NCBI GenBank assembly: GCA_014155705.1
Contig: JAAEKA010000033.1
Span: 1 to 41,972, forward strand
Direction: 5' to 3'
Length of the DNA: 41,972 nucleotides
From: Anaerolineae bacterium clx_CAG2
Lineage (GTDB): Bacteria > Chloroflexota > Anaerolineae > JAAEKA01
Position numbers and translations under genes: made by a program
Shown: positions 7,040 to 14,260 of the stretch, piece after piece
Layout of the letters: the number at the start of each line of letters is the position of its first letter
Numbering within the stretch: position 1 is the stretch's first letter
Notes under the pieces: generated by a model
The model's database searches: none
What the model was told of the DNA's origin: nothing
What the model saw: only the letters and a program-made list of their open reading frames with translations

Positions 7040-8932
7040 CTAGCCTCGCCGTCCAAACTCCTTCTCGAGTTGCATCCGGCTCAACACCAGCATCGTCGGC
7101 CGGCCGTGCGGGCACGAACCGGGGCTCTGGCAGGCTTCGAGCTGGCGCACCAGTTGGCGCATCTCATCCAGGCCCAACGTCTGTCCCCCCTTGATCGCGG
7201 CCCGCTTGCAAATGACGGCCACCAGGGCGGCTTCCTTGCTCTCGCCCACCAGGTCGCGGCCGTCGGCGATGCCCTCCAGCGTCTCCTCCAGCGCGCGGCG
7301 GGGATCGACACGGCTGTAGACGGCCGGCACGGCCCGCACCAGCCACGTATCGCTCCCGAACGCTTCCAGGCCAAAGCCAGCCGCGGCCAGGGCATCGGCG
7401 TACTCGCCCAATAGGCCCGCGTAGCCCGATCCCGCCTCGAAGACCAGCGGCTCCAGCAGCGCCTGCTGGGCTACGCCATGGCCGGCCTGTTCGCCGAGCA
7501 TTTGTTCGAAAAGGATACGCTCGTGAGCCGCGTGCTGGTCGACCAGGTACATGCCCTCCGGCCCTTCGGCCACGATGTAGGTTGCGCCCATCTGGCCGAC
7601 GACGCGCAGTATGGGAAAGGCAGGGGTAGATTGGGAAATTGGTAAATTGGAGTCGGAGGTAGCGCCTGCGGCGGTCGGTGTCGCCATGTCGCTGGCGTCA
7701 GGCTGGGGCGAGGCGGCAGTCGGCTCGCTGGGCCGCGGCGATACCTGCGAACTGCTGGCAGTGGCGATGGACCACTGTTGGCTGTTGACTGGTACCTGCT
7801 CCCGTGGCAGCGCCAGTGATGGCTGGAGATTTTGGCCAGCAGACAACAGGATTTCGCGCCGCTCGGCCCAGCCGGGCATGGCCCAACTCAGTCCCTCACT
7901 GCGCACCTCGGGCACCGGGGAATGCTCGGCCAGCGTCGCGTGGACAGCCTTCTGCACGGCGCGAAAGACGGCTCGCTCCTCGCGGAAGCGCACCTCAGCC
8001 TTGGCAGGATGGACATTGACATCCACCAGCGCGGGGTCCAGTTCGATCATCAACACCGCCACCGGGTAGCGGCCCACCATCAGCCGGTTGCGGTAGGCCT
8101 CGGTGACGGCGAAGGCCAGGCTGCGGTCCTGGATCGCCCGGCGGTTGAGGAAGAAGAGGATGTGGTTGCGGTTGGAGCGGCTGAGTGAGGGTAGACCCGC
8201 GTAGCCGGCCACCTGCGGCGCCTCGGCCAGACTGGGCTGCGGCTCTTCATCCTCTGTATGGCCCACTGCAACCAACTGTCGCCCCACGTCCAGCCCCCAG
8301 ACCTTGACCAGCACGTCGTGCATCCGGCCGCTGCCGGTGGATTGAAAGACCAGCCGGCCGTCGGACACCAGGCTGAAGCGCCGCTCAGGGAAGGCCATGG
8401 CAAAGCGCTGCACGGTCTCGGCGATGCGGCCGGACTCGGTGGCTGCCTGGCGCAGGAACTTCAACCGGGCCGGCACGTTGTAGAACAGGTTCTCGACCGT
8501 CACCACTGTGCCTGGCGGCGCGCCCTTGGCCTCCTGGCTGACCAGATGGCCGCCTTCGACGCGCAACTGGCAGCCTACGGCCTCGTCGATGTGGCGGGTG
8601 AGCAGCGTCACCTGCGCCACCGAAGCGATGGATGCCAGCGCTTCACCGCGGAAGCCCAAGGTGGCGATGTGCTCCAGATCGTCGGCGCTGGTGAGCTTGC
8701 TGGTGGCATGGCGCTCGAAGGCCAGCGCGGCCTCAACCGTCGGGATGCCGTGGCCGTTGTCCACTACCCGCACCAGCCGGCGGCCTCCCTCGCGTACCTC
8801 GATCCGGATCTCGTCGGCGCCCGCGTCCAGACTGTTCTCGACCAGCTCTTTGACGGCGGAGGCTGGCCGTTCTACAACTTCGCCCGCGGCGATGCGGCTG
8901 GCTACTTCAGGGGATAGGACGCGGATCGACAT
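7040..8932 (-). CDS. mutL: DNA mismatch repair protein MutL
   Basis: A full-length MutL of 630 residues. The N-terminal GHKL ATPase motifs are ELVENSLDAGAD, VVDNGHGIP and TLGFRGEALASI; the transducer region includes DVNVHPAKAEVRFREE. A low-complexity linker spans about residues 375-440. The C-terminal domain carries the nuclease metal-binding motif DQHAAHERILFE (about 465) and the zinc-site motif CPHGRP near 607, so this is the endonuclease-active type found in bacteria lacking MutH. It acts after MutS recognises a mismatch, nicking the error strand. The ATG at 8932 lies only six bases from a TGG-TACAAT promoter element, suggesting a leaderless message. The antitoxin gene follows 11 bases downstream. 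Confidence 0.97.
   Translation of the reverse strand: MSIRVLSPEVASRIAAGEVVERPASAVKELVENSLDAGADEIRIEVREGGRRLVRVVDNGHGIPTVEAALAFERHATSKLTSADDLEHIATLGFRGEALASIASVAQVTLLTRHIDEAVGCQLRVEGGHLVSQEAKGAPPGTVVTVENLFYNVPARLKFLRQAATESGRIAETVQRFAMAFPERRFSLVSDGRLVFQSTGSGRMHDVLVKVWGLDVGRQLVAVGHTEDEEPQPSLAEAPQVAGYAGLPSLSRSNRNHILFFLNRRAIQDRSLAFAVTEAYRNRLMVGRYPVAVLMIELDPALVDVNVHPAKAEVRFREERAVFRAVQKAVHATLAEHSPVPEVRSEGLSWAMPGWAERREILLSAGQNLQPSLALPREQVPVNSQQWSIATASSSQVSPRPSEPTAASPQPDASDMATPTAAGATSDSNLPISQSTPAFPILRVVGQMGATYIVAEGPEGMYLVDQHAAHERILFEQMLGEQAGHGVAQQALLEPLVFEAGSGYAGLLGEYADALAAAGFGLEAFGSDTWLVRAVPAVYSRVDPRRALEETLEGIADGRDLVGESKEAALVAVICKRAAIKGGQTLGLDEMRQLVRQLEACQSPGSCPHGRPTMLVLSRMQLEKEFGRRG
7625..7656. repeat. 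GGTAGATT octamer array inside the mutL reading frame
   Basis: Three and a half 8-base units (GGTAGATT, GGGAAATT, GGTAAATT, GGAGTCGG) lie on the plus strand within mutL. On the coding strand they read in frame as SDSNLPISQSTP, part of the disordered linker between the ATPase and endonuclease domains. This is the same unit as in the intergenic family B arrays, here tolerated in coding DNA. Confidence 0.75.
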
Positions 8933-8938
8933 GGCGCG

Positions 8939-8947
8939 ATTGTACCA
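8939..8947 (-). promoter_or_regulatory. Extended -10 element of mutL
   Basis: On the minus strand the sequence reads TGG-TACAAT, with its last base six positions upstream of the mutL ATG. A normal start distance would place transcription initiation on or next to the start codon. No TTGACA-like -35 is visible. Confidence 0.5.
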
Positions 8948-8949
8948 CA

Positions 8950-8980
8950 GGTAGGGTAGATTGGTAGATTGGTGGATCAG
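8950..8980. repeat. Single-arm GGTAGATT octamer array (family B)
   Basis: Units GGTAG, GGTAGATT, GGTAGATT and GGTGGATC lie directly upstream of the mutL promoter element. Unlike other copies, no reverse-complement arm follows. Confidence 0.7.
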
Positions 8981-9000
8981 GCAAGCGCCGTCGCTCTTTT

Positions 9001-9066
9001 GCGGAGTGAGCGCCCCCAGGTGCGGGCTTTGTGTCCATCAGCCGCACCTGGGGGCGCCTACTCCGC
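9001..9066. repeat. Long hairpin with 25-base arms
   Basis: Left arm 9001-9025 and right arm 9042-9066 match at 23 of 25 positions around a 16-base loop. It lies in the 482-base divergent spacer between mutL and the thiolase operon, upstream of the operon promoter. No T-run follows. It could be a bidirectional insulator or a REP-like or miniature mobile element. The rest of this spacer holds repeat family B, the operon promoter and its leader. Confidence 0.8.
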
Positions 9067-9103
9067 GTCAAGGTGGCTGGCCGGTGCAATGGGGGTGGCT
9101 GGT

Positions 9104-9132
9104 TTGCCAAATGGAATCAGTTCGGGTACAAT
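9104..9132 (+). promoter_or_regulatory. Sigma-70-type promoter of the beta-oxidation operon
   Basis: TTGCCA at 9104-9109 and TACAAT at 9127-9132 are separated by 17 bases. The expected start is near 9139, giving a leader of about 275 bases before the thiolase ATG. A second candidate (TTGCAG/TATACA near 9206-9232) has a spacer that is too short. Confidence 0.55.
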
Positions 9133-9138
9133 CTTTGT

Positions 9139-9414
9139 GACGCAGTGCGGCATAAAATTCGGCAGCATCAAATGCCCTGGGTGGCTCAGACAACCGCGTG
9201 CAGTGTTGCAGACCCATGATGTTTGTTATACAGAATGATCACCGGCGATCCCAATTCTACATAACCATCGAAGTGATTGACTTCGGCCTGTTGGCAGGCG
9301 CATGTTGCGCCGCGCCCGGCAGGTCGTTTTGTTTTTCCGGCTGGCAGATCTGCTCAATCCATACGCCGTAGCCCTCATGCTACGCCAACAACTCTATAGT
9401 AAGGAGCATAGTCG
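9139..9414 (+). promoter_or_regulatory. Long 5' leader of the beta-oxidation operon
   Basis: About 275 bases without a credible gene. Visible structure: a hairpin CGAAGT-gattg-ACTTCG (9269-9285), a hairpin GGCGCA-tgt-TGCGCC (9297-9311), and a T-rich tract (GTTTTGTTTTT, about 9326-9336) roughly 80 bases before the start codon. The spacing between hairpin and T-tract is longer than in a simple terminator. I do not recognise a known riboswitch. The thiolase ribosome-binding site is AAGGAG, about 10 bases upstream of the ATG. Confidence 0.4.
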
Positions 9415-10626
9415 ATGAAGGACATTGTGATTGTTGGAGGAGTCCGCACCCCCACGGGCAACCATGGCGGCGCGCTGCGTGACAAGAGCGCTGTGGACCT
9501 GGGCGTTCTGGTCTTCAAGGAACTGATCGCCCGCACCGGCGTGGACCCTGCCCTGTTTGACGACGTCATTGTCGGCTCCGGGGCTCACCCTTCGGACGCC
9601 GCCAACATTGGCCGGGTCATGGCGCTTTTGGCCGGCGTGCCGCAACATGTGCCGGGCTATTCCGTACAACGCAACTGCGCCAGCGGCATGGAGGCCATCA
9701 TCGGCGGCTACCGCGCTGTGGCTTCTGGCGAGGGCGACCTCTACCTGATCGGCGGCGCTGAGAGCATGAGCAGCGCGCCCTATCTGGTGCGCGGCGCGCG
9801 CTGGGGTCTCAAGCTGCGCCATACCCAGTTCATCGATGGCATTTGGGAGGCGCTGACTGATCCGGTCTGTGGGCTGGTCATGGGCGCCACAGCCGAGAAC
9901 CTGGCTGAGCGCTACGAGATCAGCCGCGAGCAGCAGGACAAGTACGCGGTCGAGAGCCACAAGAAGGCCTTCCGGGCCCAGCGCATGGACAAGTTCAAGG
10001 ACGAGATCGTGCCGGTAGAGATTGTCAAGCGCGTCGGCGGCCAGGAGGTGGCGCGCGAGGTGGTCTCTCAGGACGAGGGCGTCAACCCCACACTGACCGT
10101 CAGCAAGGCGGCCCTCTACCCCACTGTCTTCAAGAAGGGCGGCACCGTCACTCCCGCCAACGCCTGTCCTTTGAACGATGCCGCTGCGGCTGTGATCGTC
10201 ACCACGGCCGACCGCGCAGCAGAGTTGGGCCTGAAGCCGCGCGCCCGCATCGTCAGTTACGCCTTCGTGGGCGTAGACCCGGCCTACATGGGCATCGGCC
10301 CGGCCTTTGCCATGCCGAAGGCGCTCAAGAAGGCTGGCCTGAGCCTGGATGACATCGGCGTGATCGAGCTCAACGAGGCCTTCGCTGCTCAGGTGATGTC
10401 CTGTGGCATCGAGATGGAGCGTCAGGGCTTCAACTGGGATTGGAAGAAGGTGAACCCGCTGGGCGGCGGCATCGCTCTGGGCCACCCTATCGGCGCCACC
10501 GTGATCAAGCTCAGCATCACCATGATGGGCGAGATGGAGCGTGAGGGCCACAAATACGGCATGGTCACCATGTGCGTCGGCGGCGGGCAGGGCGGTGCGA
10601 TGATATTGGAGAACTTGAGCGTGTAA
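9415..10626 (+). CDS. Thiolase (acetyl-CoA C-acyltransferase)
   Basis: A 403-residue thiolase that cleaves 3-ketoacyl-CoA with CoA, or condenses two acetyl-CoA in reverse. The nucleophile cysteine lies in QRNCASGMEAI near residue 87. The other family motifs are NEAFAAQ, GHPIGATV with the catalytic histidine, and CVGGGQGGA with the acid/base cysteine. The start is the ATG after AAGGAG. One oddity: the usual NASGLND stretch reads NACPLNDAAAA. It is the first gene of a seven-gene operon that encodes every enzyme of a beta-oxidation turn plus the electron acceptor. Degradation is the likely direction given two acyl-CoA dehydrogenases, but synthesis of butyryl-CoA cannot be excluded from gene content alone. 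The TAA stop lies inside a GTAAC repeat unit. Confidence 0.93.
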   Translation: MKDIVIVGGVRTPTGNHGGALRDKSAVDLGVLVFKELIARTGVDPALFDDVIVGSGAHPSDAANIGRVMALLAGVPQHVPGYSVQRNCASGMEAIIGGYRAVASGEGDLYLIGGAESMSSAPYLVRGARWGLKLRHTQFIDGIWEALTDPVCGLVMGATAENLAERYEISREQQDKYAVESHKKAFRAQRMDKFKDEIVPVEIVKRVGGQEVAREVVSQDEGVNPTLTVSKAALYPTVFKKGGTVTPANACPLNDAAAAVIVTTADRAAELGLKPRARIVSYAFVGVDPAYMGIGPAFAMPKALKKAGLSLDDIGVIELNEAFAAQVMSCGIEMERQGFNWDWKKVNPLGGGIALGHPIGATVIKLSITMMGEMEREGHKYGMVTMCVGGGQGGAMILENLSV

Positions 10627-10722
10627 CACGTAATGCGTAACACGTAACGTGTGCATACACTCAGCGCCTCCGCTCGACGGAAAGCTCTGGTTACGAATTA
10701 CGGGTTACGGATTATGGGTTAT
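10623..10722. repeat. Inverted GTAACnn heptamer array (family A, copy 2)
   Basis: The left arm has units starting at 10623, 10630, 10637 and 10644 (GTAACAC, GTAATGC, GTAACAC, GTAACGT). The right arm has reverse-complement units (G/A)TTA(C/T) starting at 10690, 10697, 10704, 10711 and 10718, all 7 bases apart. The first unit contains the thiolase stop codon TAA (10624-10626). The array fills most of the spacer to the next gene. Confidence 0.88.
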
Positions 10723-10752
10723 GCCGCAAGCAACATGAAACGAGGTTGAGCC

Positions 10753-11982
10753 ATGTATATTTTCAAAGCAGGCGTCGTCGGCGGCGGGTTCATGGGTGCG
10801 GAGATCGCGCAGGTGATCAGCTTCAGCGGGCTGCCGGTGGTGGTGAAGGATGTGGACCCCGGCATGCTCAAGAAGGCTGAGGAGCACATTCGCGCCATCT
10901 ACCAGGGGCGCGTCGACAAGGGCAAGATGACCCAGGGCGAACTGCGCGACAAGATGGACCTGATCGAGTTCACCCTGGACTACGACTCCTTCGAGGATGC
11001 CGACTTCATCATCGAGGCCGTGCCTGAGCGCATGGATCTCAAGGTCAAGGTCTTCCAGGAGTTGCACAAGATAGCGCCAGAGACGGCCATCTTCGCCTCT
11101 AATACCTCGGCGCTCAGCATCTCAGAGATGGGTCACAAGGGTGGCCGGCCGGAGCGCACCGTCGGCATGCATTTCTTCAGCCCGGCCCATGTCATGAAGT
11201 TGGTGGAGATCATCCCTGGTCTGGATACCACGCAGGAGGTGGTGGACGACACCGTACAGTTTACCGAGAGCCTGCGCAAGATCGCGGTGGTGGTCAAGGA
11301 GTGCCCCGGCTTCCTGGTCAATCGTCTGCTGGCTCCCTACCTGGGCGAGGCCATGATGGCGCTGCAAGAGGGCGCGGCTACAGCCAGCGAGATCGACGAG
11401 GCCATGGTTGAGTTTGGTATGCCTATGGGGCCATTCACCCTGCTGGACTTCATGGGCATCGACGTCAGCGCCCACGCCGGGGCTTATATGGCCAGTGAGT
11501 ATGGCCCGCGTTTCGAGTCGCCGGAGATACTCAAGCAATTGATGGCAGCCGGCCGTTATGGCGAGAAGTCGGGCGGCGGCTTTTATGGCTACGGCGAGCA
11601 GAGCGACGCCCCGGTCAAGGAGATGATCGCCGAGATCCAGGCCAGCGGTATTGCCAAAGGCCCCTTCTCAGTCGAGCGGCTGGTTTTCCCCATGATCAAT
11701 GAGGCGGCCATGATCGCCCAAGAGAACATCGCCTCGATCCCTGACATCGACATGGCTATGATCGCCGGCACCGGCATGTCTTACCAGGGCGAGCGGGTCG
11801 GCCCGCTGACCATCGCCGACGAGTATGGTCTGGACGTGGTGTTGGCCGGCCTGGAGCAGATGCTGCACGAGCCCTGGGGCGGCGAGCGTTTCCGCCCCTC
11901 GCTGCTGCTCAAGACCAAAGTGCGCGCCGGCCATCTGGGCAAGAAAAGCGGCCGCGGCTTCCATGAGCATATGGCATGGTAG
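10753..11982 (+). CDS. 3-hydroxyacyl-CoA dehydrogenase
   Basis: A 409-residue NAD-dependent dehydrogenase that oxidises 3-hydroxyacyl-CoA to 3-ketoacyl-CoA. The Rossmann loop is AGVVGGGFMGAEIA at the N-terminus. The catalytic region includes GMHFFSPAHVMKLVEI with the active histidine, the conserved Asn of SNTSALSI, and PGFLVNRLLAPYL. Two C-terminal 3HCDH domains follow; the second (about residue 300 on) ends with the family's repeated GKKSGRGFHEH motif. It is a stand-alone FadB C-terminal-type enzyme without a hydratase domain; the hydratase is the next gene. The TAG stop is supplied by the first unit of a GGTAGATT array. Confidence 0.93.
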   Translation: MYIFKAGVVGGGFMGAEIAQVISFSGLPVVVKDVDPGMLKKAEEHIRAIYQGRVDKGKMTQGELRDKMDLIEFTLDYDSFEDADFIIEAVPERMDLKVKVFQELHKIAPETAIFASNTSALSISEMGHKGGRPERTVGMHFFSPAHVMKLVEIIPGLDTTQEVVDDTVQFTESLRKIAVVVKECPGFLVNRLLAPYLGEAMMALQEGAATASEIDEAMVEFGMPMGPFTLLDFMGIDVSAHAGAYMASEYGPRFESPEILKQLMAAGRYGEKSGGGFYGYGEQSDAPVKEMIAEIQASGIAKGPFSVERLVFPMINEAAMIAQENIASIPDIDMAMIAGTGMSYQGERVGPLTIADEYGLDVVLAGLEQMLHEPWGGERFRPSLLLKTKVRAGHLGKKSGRGFHEHMAW

Positions 11983-12079
11983 ATTGGTAGGAGGTAGATT
12001 GGTAAATTGGTGGTCTGTTCGCAGCGCCACCAACTAACCAATCTATCAGTCTACCAATTTACCAATCTACCAATTTACC
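11978..12079. repeat. Inverted GGTAGATT octamer array (family B)
   Basis: Left arm units start at 11978, 11986, 11993 and 12001 (GGTAGATT, GGTAGGA, GGTAGATT, GGTAAATT). The right arm, from about 12027 to 12079, is a run of CCAATCTA/CCAATTTA octamers, the reverse complement. The first unit contains the TAG stop (11980-11982) of the dehydrogenase, and the right arm ends just before the next gene's ribosome-binding site. Confidence 0.88.
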
Positions 12080-12096
12080 AGACAGGAGACATCCCC

Positions 12097-12885
12097 ATGG
12101 CAGAGTACCAAAACATCAAATTTGGCGTGCAGGACCGCATCGCCGTGATCGCTATCGACCATCCGCCGGCCAATGCTTTCGACCGCCGCACGCTGGAGGA
12201 GTTGGGTGCGGCCTTCGACGAGGCTACTAACAACGCCGATGTCAAGGCTATTGTCCTGACGGGCGCTGGGCAATTTGCCTTCGTGGCTGGCGCCGACATC
12301 AAGGAGATCAAGGGCATGGAGGGCGACGAGGCCGCCATCCGCGCCTACATGCAAGGCGGCCAGGCGTTGTTCAGCAAGATCGAGGCCAGCCACAAGCCAG
12401 TGATCGCAGCCGTCAACGCCGTGGCGTTGGGCGGCGGCCTGGAGTTGGCCCTGGCCTGCCAGATGCGCATCGCCGGCGACAAGGCCCGCTTCGGCCTGCC
12501 CGAGATCAACCTGGGCATCATGCCGGGTTGGGGCGGCACACAGCGCCTGCAGCGCGTCGTGGGCAAGGCCAAAGCCACCGAAATGATCTTGACCGGCGAT
12601 ATCCTCAACGCGCAGGAAGCCTACCGCATCGGCCTGGTCAACAAGGTCGTGCCCGCCACGGCTGTGGTCAAAGAGGCCATGGGCCTGGCCAAAAAGATCA
12701 CCGAGAAGGGCGGCGTGGCCGTGGCGAAGGCGCTGGAGGCCATCAACGCCGGCAGTGATCTGCCCCTGGCCGAGGGACTGGCCGTCGAACTGGACGGCAT
12801 CACCGGTCTGGCCATGACCAACGACGCCCGCGAGGGTATCCTGGCCTTCATCGAGAAGCGCCGGCCGAATTTTACGGATAGCTAG
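12097..12885 (+). CDS. Enoyl-CoA hydratase
   Basis: A 262-residue crotonase-fold enzyme that hydrates trans-2-enoyl-CoA to 3-hydroxyacyl-CoA. The oxyanion-hole regions are FVAGADIKEI and ALGGGLELALAC. Both catalytic glutamates of true hydratases are present, one in GGGLELA and one in GLPEINLGIMPGWGGTQRL, so this is a hydratase rather than an isomerase-only family member. ATG 12097 is preceded by CAGGAG at proper spacing; the frame extends upstream only through the repeat array, whose translation (for example QFTNLPIYQ) is not part of the protein family. It supplies the hydratase step missing from the stand-alone dehydrogenase. Confidence 0.94.
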   Translation: MAEYQNIKFGVQDRIAVIAIDHPPANAFDRRTLEELGAAFDEATNNADVKAIVLTGAGQFAFVAGADIKEIKGMEGDEAAIRAYMQGGQALFSKIEASHKPVIAAVNAVALGGGLELALACQMRIAGDKARFGLPEINLGIMPGWGGTQRLQRVVGKAKATEMILTGDILNAQEAYRIGLVNKVVPATAVVKEAMGLAKKITEKGGVAVAKALEAINAGSDLPLAEGLAVELDGITGLAMTNDAREGILAFIEKRRPNFTDS

Positions 12886-12895
12886 AACGGAAATT

Positions 12896-12964
12896 GGTAG
12901 GTCGGTAGATCGGTAGATTGGTGTGCTGCCATCGCGCACCAATCTACCAATCTACCGATCTACC
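12896..12964. repeat. Near-perfect GGTAGATT hairpin array (family B)
   Basis: Arms of 28 bases (12896-12923 and 12937-12964) match at 26 positions around a 13-base loop. Each arm is three 8-base units plus GGTG. A further degenerate unit precedes it (GCTAGAAC at 12881, holding the hydratase TAG stop), and one copy of the right-arm unit follows at about 12971-12980, just before the next ribosome-binding site. Confidence 0.9.
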
Positions 12965-12995
12965 TCTTCCCAATCTACCACCCAAGGAGGCCCCC

Positions 12996-14135
12996 ATGAA
13001 TTTTGCCTTCACCGAAGAGCAAGCCATGTTTCGCGACATGTTCGCGGACTTTGCAGCCAAAGAGGTGGAGCCACGGGCGGAGCATATGGCCGAGGACGAA
13101 GAAGTGCCGGCCGGCCTGTTGAAGAAGGCCGCTATGCAGGGCTTTCTGGGCGCGCTGACGCCAGAGGACTACGGCGGCGCAGCGTTGGACCCTATGAGCT
13201 ACATCCTGCTGCTGGAGGAGATCGCCAAGTCCGACATGAGCACGGCCATGGTGCTGCACGTTCACAACAGCCTCGCCAGCCAGGCCATCCTGCTCTGCGG
13301 CAGCGAGGCGCAGAAAGAGGAGTGGCTGCCAGCGCTGGCCGAGGGCGGCGCCGTCGGCGCATGGGCCCTGAACGAGCCGGATTCCATTGCGCTGGGATCG
13401 ATGCAGGCCACGGCTAAAGTCGATGGCGACGCCTACATCCTGCACGGCACCAAGGCATGGGTTTCCAACGCAGGCATCGCCGGATTGTATGTGATCTTTG
13501 CCGTGGCGCCTGAAGGGCCGACTGCGTTTCTGGTTCCGGCCGACGCCGAGGGGTTGAAGCTGGGCAATCGCGACAAGACCCTTGGCATGCGCGGCGTGCA
13601 GATCAACCCGCTCTACCTGAACGACGTGGCTGTGCCGGCTGAGAGCGTGCTGGGTCAACCCGGCGGCGCACAGGCTGTGCTGGATCAGGTCACCGACTTC
13701 TCGCGTCTCTCCATGGCTGCCATTGCCCTGGGCGGCGCGCACCACGCCCTGGACCTGGGCGTCAAGTTCGCCATCGACCGCAAACAGTTCGGCAGCGAGA
13801 TCGCGCTCAAAGGCGCGATTCAGGCCTTCATTGCCGACTCGGCGCTGGAGGTAGAGACATTGCGCAGCCAGATCTACCGCTGCGCATCGCTGGCTGAGCA
13901 AGGCAAGCTGGACCGTGAGGCGGCCGCGATTGCCAAGCTGTGGGCCAACCGCGTCGCCTATCAAGTGGGCAACCGCATGATCCAAACCCACGGCGGCTAC
14001 GGCTACATCCTGGACTACGCCATCGGCCGCGTGTTCCGCGACTGCCGCACCATCGAGGGCATCGAGGGCACCAACCGCTCGCAGCAGACGGCCATTGCCA
14101 AGAGTGTGTTGGCGACGCATGGCTTCGCGGCGTAA
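12996..14135 (+). CDS. Acyl-CoA dehydrogenase, divergent member
   Basis: A 379-residue acyl-CoA dehydrogenase-fold flavoprotein starting MNFAFTEEQAMFRDMF. It has the N-terminal helical domain, a middle beta domain and the C-terminal helices with LGGAHHALDLGVKFAIDRKQFG. The ATG at 12996 follows a strong AAGGAGG. The catalytic glutamate position is kept (IEGIEGTN), but two usual signatures are altered. The FAD/substrate motif normally read as TEPxAGSD is NEPDSIALGSMQ, and the usual EIQR after EGTN is RSQQTAIAK. It may therefore handle an unusual substrate or work with the second, canonical dehydrogenase. The TAA stop lies in a GTAAC repeat unit. Confidence 0.9.
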   Translation: MNFAFTEEQAMFRDMFADFAAKEVEPRAEHMAEDEEVPAGLLKKAAMQGFLGALTPEDYGGAALDPMSYILLLEEIAKSDMSTAMVLHVHNSLASQAILLCGSEAQKEEWLPALAEGGAVGAWALNEPDSIALGSMQATAKVDGDAYILHGTKAWVSNAGIAGLYVIFAVAPEGPTAFLVPADAEGLKLGNRDKTLGMRGVQINPLYLNDVAVPAESVLGQPGGAQAVLDQVTDFSRLSMAAIALGGAHHALDLGVKFAIDRKQFGSEIALKGAIQAFIADSALEVETLRSQIYRCASLAEQGKLDREAAAIAKLWANRVAYQVGNRMIQTHGGYGYILDYAIGRVFRDCRTIEGIEGTNRSQQTAIAKSVLATHGFAA

Positions 14136-14215
14136 CGAGTAATGCGTAACCCAGAGTATATGTGAGGTGTCTCCACTTGCGGACAACACCTCAGGCATTA
14201 CTCGTTACGCGTGAC
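14132..14215. repeat. Inverted GTAACnn heptamer array (family A, copy 3)
   Basis: Left units GTAACGA, GTAATGC and GTAACCC start at 14132, 14139 and 14146; right units ATTAC, GTTAC and GTGAC start at 14197, 14204 and 14211. The first unit contains the stop codon TAA (14133-14135). A nested hairpin TGAGGTGT (14163-14170) / ACACCTCA (14186-14193) forms the tip. Confidence 0.87.
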
Positions 14216-14260
14216 GGTTTCCCCCCCACCCTCGCACCAACCTGTAAGAAGGTAAACCTT

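Noticed and set aside
9206-9232. Second promoter for the thiolase operon (TTGCAG / TATACA)
   Set aside because: The spacer is only 15 bases; the upstream TTGCCA/TACAAT pair has the correct 17.
9394-10656. A 420-codon minus-strand frame opposite thiolase
   Set aside because: Antisense shadow; thiolase carries all catalytic motifs and a proper ribosome-binding site.
12007-12096. N-terminal extension of enoyl-CoA hydratase
   Set aside because: The extension translates the octamer array and lacks a ribosome-binding site; ATG 12097 has CAGGAG.
11978-12964. CRISPR-like repeats
   Set aside because: Units are 7-8 bases, contiguous, degenerate and inverted, with no spacers of uniform length and no cas genes.
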